Shown here: positions 1-10,602 of the stretch, piece after piece | Numbering within the stretch: the first letter of the stretch is position 1 | Layout of the letters: every line of letters begins with the position of its first letter | NCBI GenBank assembly: GCA_003427395.1 | Contig: BFEA01000481.1 | Coordinates: 922,620-956,721, forward strand | DNA from: Chara braunii | Taxonomy: Eukaryota; Streptophyta; Charophyceae; Charales; Characeae | DNA: 34,102 nucleotides | Reading direction: 5' to 3' | The notes under the pieces: model-generated | What the model was told of the DNA's origin: nothing | What the model saw: the letters and a program-made list of their open reading frames with translations, nothing else | Database searches by the model: none | Translations under genes and position numbers: made by a program

Positions 1-640
1 GTTGGGGTGCAGTGAAGGGTGGAGGGATGGTGGGGGTGGTGGGGTGGTAGGAGTGTTGTTTGATCGTTTTTTAGTTGGGAGTAAAAGGGGGGGTAGAAGG
101 GGGGGTAGGGATAGACGGCTGATTAGTATTGTCTCACTCGATTCTCACTTGATTCTGTTACAGCGTCTTTTCCTTCGTCTTTTGTGCCCGTCGCGTAGAG
201 GAGCTGCTCTTGAACGACTATTCCCGACTAGACTCCACAGGTGGAGAGCTGTTTCACTCGTGTACTTGCTGAAGGAAGTTGTCTGCTTGTGCGCTGGACC
301 TCTTGCGAGTCCCTAATACCGGGTCTCGCTCCTTGGATCTTCGACAAGGGTCCAGCTAGATGCAGCCAGTTTTCCCTCCACTTTGAATGGAGAGCGCTTG
401 GGAGCGAACAGAACACGTTCAGAAGCCCTTGTCGCCTTCTATCATATCAAGCCGGCGCGGGGGCGCGCGTGCGCGCCAGGGCGTGCACACGTGGAGTGCC
501 CCCCTGCAAAGCAGGGCTATGGCTTCGTAGCGGACGGCGGGGGCGAGCGTCGTTTCGAAAGTTTGAAGTTGGCGGGCGCGAGCACCAGCACGGGCGGGAA
601 ACCGGCCGTAGGCGCGAGCGCGTGAATTAGCGCTGGGCTG
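1..640. other. Non-coding GC-rich stretch, no gene recognised
   Basis: No reading frame here resembles a known protein. The right part (about 440-665) is very GC-rich with CpG-dense runs. The 13-mer ggcgcgagcgcgt occurs twice, at 611-623 and 652-664. Between them lies a small hairpin (TTAGCG / CGCTAA arms, about 627-646). The stretch follows the C-terminal end of LINE A and may be that element's 3' untranslated part or flanking DNA. I see no poly-A tract that would mark a LINE end. Confidence 0.5.
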
Positions 641-2095
641 CGCTAACCGAGGGCGCGAGCGCGTCATCAACATCAGACTGCTAATTATCTTCGCCAGTAG
701 AGCAGTTCTCATATTTTCCAATGCCCTTTCTTGGTAAGTCTGCGGCGGCAGAGATGCTCCCTGTCGACACCTCTCCTCAGGGTCCACAGGGCCCACAATA
801 TCGCTGCAGGTCTCCGCCGCCACCAGATCTTCCGGTCTCAATCTATCAACTTTCATCAAGGCTCCGAGGAGTATGGCTGCATCGTCCTCTTCCGTGACAT
901 TCAGTGGGGAATGCTCTGCCAGTTCCCGCGTCCACCATTCCCAGAATGCTCGAACGATCGGGCATCACACGAAGAGGTGTGGAACAGTCTCCACCTGCCC
1001 ACATCCCGCTGCACGTCTGATCCGTGTGCCAGCTCCTCGCTGCCAGCCATTGTGCCGTGGGGACTGCCAAATGATAGAGATGACATTCCAAGCCTTCCTG
1101 TTCCTGGTCCGGTAGAGCGGCCAGGATTGCATTTTGCTCATTCCATCTACGATGCGTCCATCTGTTGAAAAACACGTCCGGAATCCAGTCCCTCTTCGCC
1201 CACCGATTCTTCAGATCTGCACATATATCTACCGCCTCCAGAAGAGAGTTATAAATGTTTTTCGTGGTGAGGCTCTGGATCGGAACTTCTTTCTTCTGCA
1301 TTGTCTGGGCTGGCCATTCCCACTCCCTCGGGTCCCATATCAAATCCCTTCGCCGGTCAGCTATCCGAAATGATCGATATTGGCCCTTCTCCTTCCAGTC
1401 CCCTTCCATCATGGTTCTGTTCACCGTTTTCCAGGGGCCTTCTTCCTGGGCACTGCATTCCTGCAGGGGTTCCCCTAACCCCTCATAGCCTGAGTTCACT
1501 AACCATCCCGTTACTTGCAGCTTATCATCCGGCAATACATGTTCCACCCTGTAAACTCTGTCTGGTCTCGGGACTCCCCTCAACTTCACCCATTCCCCAG
1601 CGGTTAATTCATCTTTCCTTAATGTCTCAGCCCACTGGGGGAGGATAGCCTCCCGCAATTCTTGAACCCTTAGCCTCCTTCTCATAAGTCCGTGCAGCAG
1701 ATCCACCATCTCCTCGTCCGGATGCCAATCCTTGCAATCTTTGTCCCAAAGATGTCCCACCTTATAAATTGCTTCACCCACTTCCACCCATATCCACCTC
1801 GCGGGCCATGCCACGGAAAGGGGTCTACAATTGCATCACATATAAACCGGTTGCCGAACAGTAACTGGTTGAAGACAGCATCTGCAGTTTCCGGCATTCG
1901 ACATCTCCGCCGTTCTTTTTTCCACAGCACCAGTTTGGTGGACCAAACCGTGTCCCTGCAGATATGACCCATTGCCGTATTACTAAGCAAGCACAGGTCC
2001 ACCAATTATCTGGGCACCTGAAGTGCATACGCCAGGTGGGTTCTGGCAACTTTTTGCCAGGGCCCCCCCACCATGGCCAGCAGGTGCCATCGCAG
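640..2095 (-). pseudogene. LINE A post-RT region and zf-RVT zinc finger
   Basis: The longest open part (about 1814-846) encodes a Trp-rich region with the motifs KVGHLW and WDPREWEW. Both match motifs at the same relative place in LINE B and LINE C. The zf-RVT finger lies near 1020-930 in a second frame, reading C-G-x-VETVPHLFV, a stop, then CPIVRAFWEW. The stop sits where a tryptophan or similar residue is usual. That frame continues into a C-terminal tail (MKVDRLRPEDLV) reaching about 640. The 2095-1815 part is split over two frames. At least three frameshifts and one stop make this a pseudogene. In plant LINEs this region follows RT and may help bind RNA or target DNA. Confidence 0.75.
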
Positions 2096-2765
2096 CTAGC
2101 GCAGCTGCAGGGCAATCATTTGCTTCTGTGGGTCCAGAAGGCCCAGTCCCCCAAACCGCCTCTGTTGAACAAGCTTATTCCAGGCCACCCTACATATTGA
2201 GTTCTCCGCATACGCATTGTTTGACCACAAGCGCACCTGCACCGCCTTCCTGATGTATCTGAAAGTCTGTTTGCCAAGCATGTGGACGGCACTGTATGTG
2301 GCATACTGTGAAGTGGAGAGCACAAAGTTCTTAATAATCAGGGCCTTGCCCAAGGGTCCCATGCTTCCTCTTGCACTCCATGCCTTAAGTCGGGCTGCCG
2401 CTGCTGTTGCTCGGATCGCCATCTGCTCTACCCCTCCAAAACTTGGCGTGAGGTTTGCTCCCAGGAATGCCATTCGTTCCCCTTCTGCCACTGTGGGAAT
2501 ATCCCATCCCTCTGGCGGGTCAACCTCCCGAGGGAGGATGGCCTTCAATTTGCGCCAATTCACCCTCGCCCCCCAGTATGTGCAGAAGGTCTGCAAATCT
2601 TCCTTGAGGATGGCCAACTGCCGGGCTGTCGGGAGGATTACTGCACTCGAGTCGTCTGCGAAAGCCGTATGTTTGATCTCCTTTACTGGGCCTGCCTTCA
2701 AGGCGATCAGCCGGTCGTCCGCCCTTAATGTTCCGTGCATGGACTCAATATAGATGAGGACTTTG
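2096..2765 (-). pseudogene. LINE A reverse transcriptase, C-terminal half
   Basis: The open frame contains the RT catalytic signature FADDS, preceded by the typical lead-in L-I-Y-I-E-S-M-H. It is followed by the LINE hallmarks NWRKLK, FLGANL, a RLKAW stretch (thumb) and GGLGLLDP near the end. The methionine at 2738-2740 is not a true start, because recognisable RT sequence continues upstream in frame to about 2765. The palm region before FADDS is missing. The frame closes just after GLGLLDPQKQ and coding potential resumes in another frame. The family is clear; the fragment cannot encode a working enzyme. Confidence 0.85.
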
Positions 2766-3072
2766 TGAGCGCAAAGGACTTGAGAATTCAGAGGACTTGA
2801 GGATTGACGAGTCCTAAGGATTGAAGGGAATTGCTGAGAAAAGAGAGGTCAGTGGACTCGACCAACACCCCAACTGCATGAGAATGAGAAGAGGATGGTC
2901 TGGACAATGAAAGGATTGGAAATGGAAAGAAGCGGAAAATAAAGAGAATAAGCATGCGGGAGGGATTATGCGTTGACCCCAAATGGGGGTTATGTTTGTT
3001 CCCATATTGCATTGAGTGTGCAGGTGAGTAACCAGCTAAGGTGCCTTGAGCGGGATTGGGCCCGGTGTCGTA

Positions 3073-3098
3073 CCAAATACCCTTACAAGGGTATTTGG
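3073..3098. repeat. Perfect 12-bp inverted repeat (hairpin)
   Basis: Arms ccaaataccctt (3073-3084) and aagggtatttgg (3087-3098) are perfect reverse complements with a 2-nt spacer. No T-run follows, and no gene end is nearby, so it is not a recognisable terminator. Confidence 0.9.
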
Positions 3099-4109
3099 CG
3101 TGTTTTCTGCAAGTCGCACTAGTGCAGCCTCGTCCGCATGATGGCGCGCGTATGGAAGGGAGTTTAGGCCCTCGCCGGGGTGAGCGGCGCGCTCGGGGGT
3201 ATTGATGGTGAGGCGCAGCCATGCACAACCTGGGTGTGCGCGGAGTCGCGGGCCAGTGGGGCGTGCGACGTTTATTTTTACTTTTTATTTTTATTTATTT
3301 ATTTGCTTCTATTGTTTTATAAGGTCTTTAGTTCGGTGTTCGATTTTGAGGCCAACTTCGAGACCGACGGGGCGGCTCAGTTACAAGATTTCCAGACACG
3401 GGTAGTCGTCGCGGTAGTCGAGGACCTTGAGCACGCGCCTCCATAGGCGGGCCCGTTTGGGTTGCCGCGTGTTCAAAATGATTGACAGAATTTCGCTATC
3501 CTTCTTGCCTTAAAAGGAGTCCGACGCGCATGTGAGTCAGCGGCTGATTAGCCCACGGGCCGGAAGGAACCTAAGCAGAGAAGGGCCGCAACGTTACAGA
3601 CGTGCAAGCCGTTCGTCGGGCTCGACATAGAGGCGGTACCTGACCAGTCCGCCTAGTGCCTGGTTCCACCTGAAGTTTTTCGTGGCGTTGTGAAAGGTTG
3701 CTCCCCTTTTTGCTGTTGGACCCACACAGGCGGCGCCTGAACAAAGGCCAGAGGAAACTCTGGTGGAGGCCGCAGCAGTATCGGGGTGGGCGCGGATTGC
3801 CGGATCAGCGCGTAGCAGCGGCAGATTAGTTGAATCGTCTAGTGATCGGCTGCCTCCGAAGCTCCTTGGATAGCAGGCGCTGTTGAACGGTTTTCATCGA
3901 GTCACTGTGGGTCGGTCGGTACTAAGCGTTGTGCTAGTATCGAAGGAGAGACAAGAAGACGAGTAACAGGCGTAAAGGAGAGCGGAGCAGTCAGGCAGCA
4001 GGAGGAGAAGAAAGGGGGAACGAACCCGGACGTGATCCCTGGCAACGTTCGTGCGAAAACGAAGCGGGCTATGGCGGAGCAAGCCGGAGAAGAAGGGAGA
4101 ACGGATATC

Positions 4110-4137
4110 TCCCTCGATCCTCGACCAATTCGAGGGA
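4110..4137. repeat. Inverted repeat with 8-bp arms
   Basis: Arms tccctcga (4110-4117) and tcgaggga (4130-4137) flank a 12-nt loop that contains ctcgacc. The left arm follows ggatatct. A second hairpin at 4422-4467 shares the gatatctc and ctcgacc words but has different arms. Confidence 0.75.
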
Positions 4138-4421
4138 GGGAAGAGTCGTTTTGGGGGTTATGATGGTGCACGACTTCGAAGGTGAGGTTAGTTTTAGTGA
4201 TAAGGTAATAGAGAGAGAGATTAGTAGAAAAGTTAGTGCGTGGAGATGGTGGGAAAGTGAAGGAGGAGTGAAGGTGAGATTGCCGATCTCGCCCATTTCT
4301 TGGACTCGAATCGGGGGTTTTCGGGCCTGGCGACCCCGATTCTGAAGTCGGAATCAGTGATAGGTCAGTAAGATTAGAGTTAGTATGGAGAGAGACCGCA
4401 CAAAAAACGACGGGAAGAGTG

Positions 4422-4467
4422 TTTCGTAAGAATAGAAAATCGATATCTCGACCGATTTTCTACGAAA
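4422..4467. repeat. Long imperfect inverted repeat
   Basis: Arms tagaaaatcg (4433-4442) and cgattttcta (4453-4462) pair perfectly around a 10-nt loop atatctcgac. Outside them tttcg (4422-4426) pairs with cgaaa (4463-4467) across a 6-nt bulge, giving about 15 paired positions. Confidence 0.85.
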
Positions 4468-4869
4468 TAGGACAAAGTAAAGTGGTAGGAGAGGGTTTTT
4501 GAGTAGGGCGATCTGATTGACGATGTTAGATTTGGAGTTAGAATGTTAGTTCTAGAGTAAGGGAGAAAAGAAGTTGTGTGAAGGAAGGGCATTGAGGGGG
4601 GGATGAACCTGTCAGGATTTTGATAGAAGATTCATTCCGATTTCTTTTACTCATCTTAGTGATGGAGTGGGTCGGAGGCCAGCTGCAGGGTTAGAGGCTT
4701 ACCTGTTCGGTTGGTGTGTTGCTCCCTTCGACGACGAAAGTAGCCTTTCGTTATCCTCTGCACCTACGTCTTGATAGTAGTGTATAGGTTCTTGTTGTAG
4801 CAGAAGATTTATCTCGACTTTACGCACAACTGCAGGTATGTGGAACCAAGCGCGTAAATGAAAGCAGGC

Positions 4870-4872
<3 letters not shown>

Positions 4873-4906
<34 letters not shown>
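4873..4906. repeat. (AG)17 microsatellite
   Basis: An uninterrupted run of 17 AG units. Confidence 0.97.
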
Positions 4907-4909
<3 letters not shown>

Positions 4910-5557
4910 GTAGGTGTGGGGCACTTACCTGGTTCAGGTGATGGTCTGCAACGCCAACATCATCGCATACTTCGCCAGCAGCGTGCATTGCCAATCTATA
5001 GGCGGTTGATAGTTGCATAGGAGAAGTCTGAGTGTCGCACAGCAGAAGGCAGCGGTGGGCTAACCGTGCATGTATCCGCCTGTGTTTCAGGCACTGGATT
5101 CACGTTCGTTTATACAGTTGGTTGGGCGCAGCTTGAACAGAGAAGGAGGGTGGCGTTGTGCAGTAAGGAGGACTACTATCGATGCTACAAAGACCTTTTA
5201 AGAAAGTGTTGTCCTTTGAGGTTGTTATTACGTTCCGTTCAAGTGGGAGGCTTCCTCTTAATAGGGTATGGTTGCTACCGGTGTGAATGGAGGCTGTTTT
5301 CGGCCGCTTGCTATGCATATGAGTACGCTGTGTTGTTGCGGCTTTCAATGTGGATTGCAATATATGTTGTGTGTTGCTGCATACGGCCGAGGTGCACATG
5401 GTGTTTCACTATACAGTAGTTGTGCACTCACAGTGTATTCGCGAAACCAGCGTTGCGGGCCATAGCGTGTTCATCTTTGTGTCGCACACTATTGCAGTGC
5501 CTTATTATGCGTACGGCATCCTACCGAGCCTCTACTACACATTGCCTCCGCTTTGAG

Positions 5558-5581
5558 TAGAGCACGGGGGAATGTGCTCTA
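5558..5581. repeat. Inverted repeat with 8-bp arms
   Basis: Arms tagagcac (5558-5565) and gtgctcta (5574-5581) with an 8-nt G-rich loop. No associated gene. Confidence 0.8.
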
Positions 5582-6277
5582 TTCAAACATGATCTCTTCT
5601 AGGCTGGGTAGCGGCAAATTGATCCGAGATTTTTGAAGAAGGGGAGGATTAATGCTGCGATTTGGGGAGTCGCCAGAGAGTCGACAACTGGCAGTCGGAT
5701 TTTGGTTGACCAAGCTGTTGCTGTTTGACCATCATTGCGGGGCCCTCAGGCGATTGAAGATTGCAAGGCCCTCTCCTGGGAGTTGAGTTAGTCCCTCTCT
5801 TGTATCTCGAGAGTTTGAAACCCCTCCTTCTGCCTTTCTTACTCTAAGTCTGATCTATTGGTTCTGAGAGGAAGGCGGCAGGCGGGATTGCAACCCGTAG
5901 GACCGCGGCAAGACTCTGTGGGGAGTCAGCCCACCGATTGCGGGAGCTCTGCCGGAACTCAGGAGGAGTTCTGGAGGTAGGGAACTGAAAGGTAACCATT
6001 GCTTTCCTTCTATAAACCCAGTTATAACCCATATGCGTACTTCTTACTATGTTTGACTGAGTATACTACGTGCGTCCTTATTTTGACTTTCAGTTTGACT
6101 TTCAGGACATAATTTAGACGTAAGTAAAGGAATGCATGCATAATGTCAGTTTCACTTTTTGTTGCATCAACTGAAAGCAGTTTGTGAACAGGGGTTGCGT
6201 CCGGGGGAAAGGTGGGAAGAAAGGTTGTATTGCTTGTGTCTGATTGGGTCAACCAAAGGTTGGGACCAGACAAGTTC

Positions 6278-6917
6278 CCATAAGATTGGGTGGTGTGGTT
6301 GCTCTGACTTGCGAGGGCTGTTTGTGATTGACTTTTTAGAAACCAGACACTGTCCCATAAGTTGGGTGGCTTGGTAGCCTTGTTTATTTTTGGGTTTTCT
6401 CAGTTTCTTTTGGTTATGAACGAGGGGGTCTGGGCATGTTCCATAAGTTTGGGTGGCTCAACCCCTTCCTGTTCTATTTAAGAGAATAAATCAAGCTGAG
6501 AACCAAACATGTTCCATAAGTTTGGGTGGTCTTGGTCCAGTGCCACACACATGCTGGAATCAAAAGGTTATAGCTTAACTATATTTTATTACTATCCTAG
6601 TTATGAACAGGCTAACCAGACGGGGTTCCATAAGTTTGGGTGGTCTGACTATAGCTTATCACAAACTGAAGAGAGTATTAATTAAGAATAAACTTGCAGT
6701 AAGAAGGGCAGGTTGAATCTTGAGCTAAAGATGATCGGTTCAGTTATATGCTATCTCAAAAGACTAAGTGCATATAGTTATATAAAACTTGGATGCTTAA
6801 ACAGTTCAGGGTGACTAGGGTGACCTAGTCATATGCCCAAAGAAGAAAAAAGTTGTTGTGCCCTGTGTTTGTGTATATTCAATGGTTGAGTTAGACATAT
6901 TCCATAAGTTTGAATGG
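6278..6917. repeat. Six dispersed copies of a CCATAAGTTTGGGTGG motif
   Basis: Copies of the 16-mer, or one- to two-mismatch variants, start at 6278, 6355 (one T shorter), 6441, 6514, 6628 and 6902. Spacing is irregular (77, 86, 73, 114, 274). Similarity extends outward in several copies: accagac or accaaac on the left, GTTC directly before the core, and GGTCT or GGCT on the right. The outer words (accagac / ggtct) are near reverse complements, so each unit can fold on itself. Sequence between copies is unrelated, so this is not an ordinary tandem array. Confidence 0.9.
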
Positions 6918-7126
6918 TCTAGCTTTACGCCTTATGTAAGCTGGGTATAAAGGGATAAATCATTGAAAGAGTATGAACTATTGTTTGTCCAGGTTGACTT
7001 GGGTGTGGTCAGAATACTTACCTCAGTGGTTTGGCCTTGCATGTGACTGAGTGAGATTACTACTTGGTCCGAGTTTCCGTTGACAGGTAGTTGCTTTAGT
7101 TGTTCGCCACGTGCTAGAGCTATAGG

Positions 7127-7800
7127 AGTTGGTTTCAATTCCTGTATTTTCTGAGCTAAGTTTTTTTACTTAGATCAATTCTCGCATTTTCTGAGATCCT
7201 TTGTTGTACTTGGTCTTGTATAAATCTTGGTAAGCTAATTTCTCTATGGGAAGCACTGCCGAAATTTCTACAAAACCAAGGAGTTAGTTCAATTTCGGTA
7301 TTTTCAAAGTTCAGTTTGTCTAACTTTTATATATGGCTTAGTAAAAATTTGGAGAGTCTCCTTTTCTAAAGGGAGTGCTGACCAAATTTTTGTTGCTTCA
7401 GGGAGTTGACAAAATTGGACCTTGAGAAGTCGTCAAGGTCACTTTAGATTATGAACTTAGCATTGTATAAATATTGGATTTGCACTTTTCTGAAAGGAGT
7501 GCCGCCGAAATTTCTACAAATCTAAGGAGTTCGTTAAATTTTGTTTTAGTTGAACTCGGATTTACGTTTGAGTTCATATCTGACTTAGTAAAAATCTGGG
7601 ATTTTGAAAGGCTTCTTTTTCTAAAGGCAGTGCTGCCCAAATTTTTACTAAATCAGGGAGTTAGACAAAATTTGACTTTCCAGAATTAGAGATTGCTTTT
7701 ATTTTCATATTTGAGTTATTATAAATTATGGAAAGACACTTTTCCTACGGGAAGCGTTGCCGAAATTTTCTTAGTTTAATGGAGATAGATTATATTTCGA
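7127..7800. repeat. Alternating two-type satellite-like array (about 125-bp monomers)
   Basis: A conserved block recurs with starts at 7256, 7378, 7502, 7633 and 7757 (spacing 122, 124, 131, 124). Copies 1, 3 and 5 carry GCCGAAATTT and, upstream, a tataaat-like word. Copies 2 and 4 carry CCAAATTTTT and, upstream, cttagtaaaaat, then cttttctaaagg or its variant. Every copy has a ggagt or similar word just before the block, and GGAGTT or a variant about 20 nt after it. The alternation gives a dimer of about 250 bp. A partial related unit appears from about 7127 (ttggtttcaattcctgtattttctgag). Confidence 0.85.
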
Positions 7801-7804
7801 CAGG

Positions 7805-7822
7805 TGGCGATTCTGGTAATCC
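7805..7822 (+). promoter_or_regulatory. Primer-binding-site-like sequence (tentative)
   Basis: TGGCGATTCTGGTAATCC begins with TGG, as expected for pairing with a tRNA 3' CCA. It sits two bases after ...GACA, which could be the CA end of an LTR. It lies directly after the alternating repeat array. Some plant Ty3/gypsy elements have a TGGCGA-type primer-binding site. No gag or pol follows, so this is an inference from position and first bases only. Confidence 0.25.
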
Positions 7823-10277
7823 ACTCTGTATGGGGGAGATATTGTCAAAGGTCTACCTTTCTTTGGGCACTGGCTTAGAGATAGCCTCATATTTTTTTGT
7901 GGGAAGATTTTGAGTGAGAGTGTGACATGGGGACTTATTCTCCGTACGCTTATAAGTTAGCTTGGGCATTGACCTATCTTATGATACAAGCCTTCTTTGG
8001 ACATTCAATCCAGGATTTGGACTAGTTTGAGTTTTTGATCCTACGAGGATCATCTTCTGTTATCACTGATAACAGGTCGGTTGGTTGATCGTCGACTCGT
8101 CGGCTCACGACATAACTTTGCTTACACCTGTACCTCAACTTGATTGCCTTAGCCCTGAGATTTGATATGTTTTCTTTGAGGGTTTTAACCGGACTTCTTT
8201 TAATGACCATTATAGAGAACTTGTGAGATTTATGGAAAGTTGGACTATGACTGGGGCTTGAGTGTGTGAGGCGTGGTGTGAGTTACAGGGAAGTAAAGTT
8301 GACTACATTGGTGTATGGCAATGTGGCTATTGTATGTGCCTGTGTTTTATGCATGTTAGTATTTGGAGTTTGGTATAAGAGCCGTACTTTGGAGACAGTG
8401 AGAATGACAACCATGTGTTGCACGATCTGCATACCTGATGGGTTTTATATTTTCTTCTTTGGATTTATCTCGAGTTCTGATTTGATATATGAATATCGGA
8501 ATCATTGATTATTTGTTTTTGATTGATTTTGCTTGTTAATTTTTATAGTTGGACATTGTCGTCCGTGGTAGTCGTCAAAGTCAACCCCTTGATATCTCTT
8601 CAGACCCTGGATGATGGAGCTGGTCTCCAGGGCGATAAGAGACGATTGCCACCACAGGTACGAATCTGTGTACCACCCACTCTCCACAGGGTGCAGAAAA
8701 GGGTGTGGTTCTCGATCGCACTTGGCGGTTGTTTAACGTCAAGAGAATAACCCCTCAAGGCATGTGTCAGCCGACACTAGTGTCAAATGCGACCCTCGAG
8801 ATTAACGAGGGACCGCTTGATTATGGGCACTACATAGTACGCCATCTTTGCGAATGCTTGCGTATGCTTGCATTGCGAGTCGATATGAGTTAGCCCTGTG
8901 TCCGTGCGGTTTTTATACTAAGTCTCGCGCACGGCGCCTATCCGATTTTCCGCGTCCGAGAGTTATGGGATGGCTACAAAAGGGACTAGGAGTATTGTCA
9001 CATTGTTTGTTCTACGTCGTTATGTATATGTATGGGTATGTGTGTGTTTTTATTTTTATGTTCTTTAGAGTGGTGTACGGGTGGTGTGTGGGATGTGTCC
9101 TAGTCAACCGACGATGAGTCGCGCTTGGGACCTCAGCCCCCCAAGGCGTCGGTTCGCGTGTGGGTCCGATAGAGGCGTAAAACCACGTGTACCCCCTATG
9201 CTACGGCAAACGAGAAACGCCCTTGACTGGTCCACCTCTGCGATTGCAATTGATTAGCTTTCGTACTGTGGACTGGTAGCTCGGCGGGGATACGCCCACC
9301 GAAGGGAGGTGACAACTCCCGTAAGGTGGAGGTTAGTCGTGCCTCACGTAGGCCCTATCCTGTCGTAAGGGCTCGCAAGAGGTATGGCTGGCGCACTCGG
9401 TCGGAGCGGCTTGTGGAAACTCCAAGTATATATCGCGACGAGGAATAAACCAACTCCTGCGTGACGCGGCCGGGAGGGTCCCGCCCCATTTTGTGCGGTG
9501 TCGGACCGATGCGCTCGACCCCGGTGAGACCGGCTGAAGAAAGGGAAAGGAGCTGAATGGGTTGTGAACGTAACCCTCGCACATGAATGAGCCCTATTTG
9601 TATAACGCTCCTTCCTTGCAAGAAAAAGAGGTCCAAGTGCTTGGATGTCGACAAGAAAGTGTCAGATGGTCAAGAGGACGACCGAATTGCATGAGCATGT
9701 GGGCGGGCCCCAAAAAGACTAAGGGGTGTGTAGACGGGCAAGGAAGTACAATGCATGAATGTGTTTGATGCATGAGCTGTAGGAAGCAAGCATGTAGATC
9801 GGCTAGAGACCGGAACAAGGGGCGCCCTAGTCAGGCGACAAGGGCTGCGTGACTTAGTCAGCTGCCTATGCCGAAGGGCAAGTTCTTCGGTCGTCGGTGC
9901 CATTAGACTCCGCACCTTGAAGAATGGATGTGTGGCCCAATGAAGGACACTTGGCCTGCGCATAAGCTTTCAAAGAACTCCCTGGACTACATGAGTATTG
10001 GAAGGAGAAATTGCCTACAAACACAAGACAACATCGAGACATAAACACTTGATAGAGATCAACAAAGACTACCTACCTAGCGAGAAGGTTGAGCTACATC
10101 CCCCAATGTCAAAGCTTTCTCACTAGATGGCCCACCCCCATCCATCTCATAGCACTAGGTGGGGGTGTCCTTGAGATGAACGCTCCACGCCCTGGGCATG
10201 TGCATGGGCGGACATGAGCCAATTGGGACCAGCCGAAGGATCGACTCAGGCTCAAAAGTGTAACAGGGTGGGGCCCT
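7823..10277. other. Non-coding interval with small palindromes
   Basis: No open frame shows a recognisable domain. Visible structure includes a hairpin at 8057-8075 (ctgttatc / gataacag, 3-nt loop), the perfect palindrome GACACTAGTGTC at 8773-8784, and a nearby ccctcg / cgaggg stem in 8800-8820. The 9120-9560 part is CpG-rich. This may be remnant LTR or leader DNA of older elements, but no partner copy lies in the window. Confidence 0.5.
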
Positions 10278-10602
10278 ACATCGGTACTTACCTGTGGCCG
10301 TGACATTGAGGGTTGCAGCGAGGAAAACACTCAAGTGGCGGCAAACGAAGCCCACAACACTTGAAGCAGTGGAAAAACACTCAAGTAGCAGGTAGGCCGG
10401 TACTTCACCAGGTAGAGGTAGATGTGACGGGTACTCGAGGCCGAGCAAAAGTTGGCATTTTTAGAGGCCCAGTAGTTGTAGGCTAGGTCTAGGTAGGTAC
10501 CAGTCCAACTAGTCCGAGTCTAGGGCTTGTACAGGCAATATCAGAGTTTCCCTCCGAATGGGAGGAGGTACCGGTTGCTTTGAGGCCACGTGGCCTAGGA
10601 AG

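Larger units (their letters stand above)
640..2790 (-). mobile_element. LINE A: decayed non-LTR retrotransposon fragment
   Basis: Read on the minus strand, three blocks of a plant LINE ORF2 follow in order: the late part of a reverse transcriptase (about 2765-2096), a long post-RT region (about 2095-1000), and a zf-RVT-type zinc finger with C-terminal tail (about 1020-640). Several frame changes and at least one in-frame stop separate the blocks. The endonuclease and early RT are absent, so the copy is 5'-truncated near 2790. No poly-T tract is visible on its left side, so the 3' boundary is uncertain. Its protein is distinct from LINE B and LINE C, which suggests a separate subfamily. Confidence 0.85.
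2791..6240. other. Non-coding interval, no gene recognised
   Basis: Open frames here are short and show no recognisable domain or consistent codon use. The interval holds an A/T-rich run near 3275-3310, purine-rich tracts near 4020-4300 and 4560-4600, an (AG)17 microsatellite and several hairpins listed separately. Parts resemble decayed LTR or leader sequence in style, but I found no matching LTR pair, primer-binding site or polypurine tract that would prove it. Confidence 0.5.

Noticed and set aside
241-859. Overlapping open frames on both strands in the GC-rich left end
   Set aside because: High GC content removes stop codons in several frames. No motif or start context supports any of them, apart from the LINE A tail on the minus strand.
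5066-5556. Cys-rich plus-strand frames that might look like small membrane or secreted proteins
   Set aside because: Frames overlap on both strands, have no recognisable motif or splice support, and lie in repeat-like non-coding DNA.
6278-6917. CRISPR-like array from the regularly recurring 16-mer
   Set aside because: Spacers vary from about 57 to 258 bp, repeats are imperfect, the sequence context is eukaryotic and no cas genes are present.
7474-7913. Short plus-strand frames within the alternating array
   Set aside because: They follow from the repeat sequence, differ in frame between monomers and have no coding pattern.
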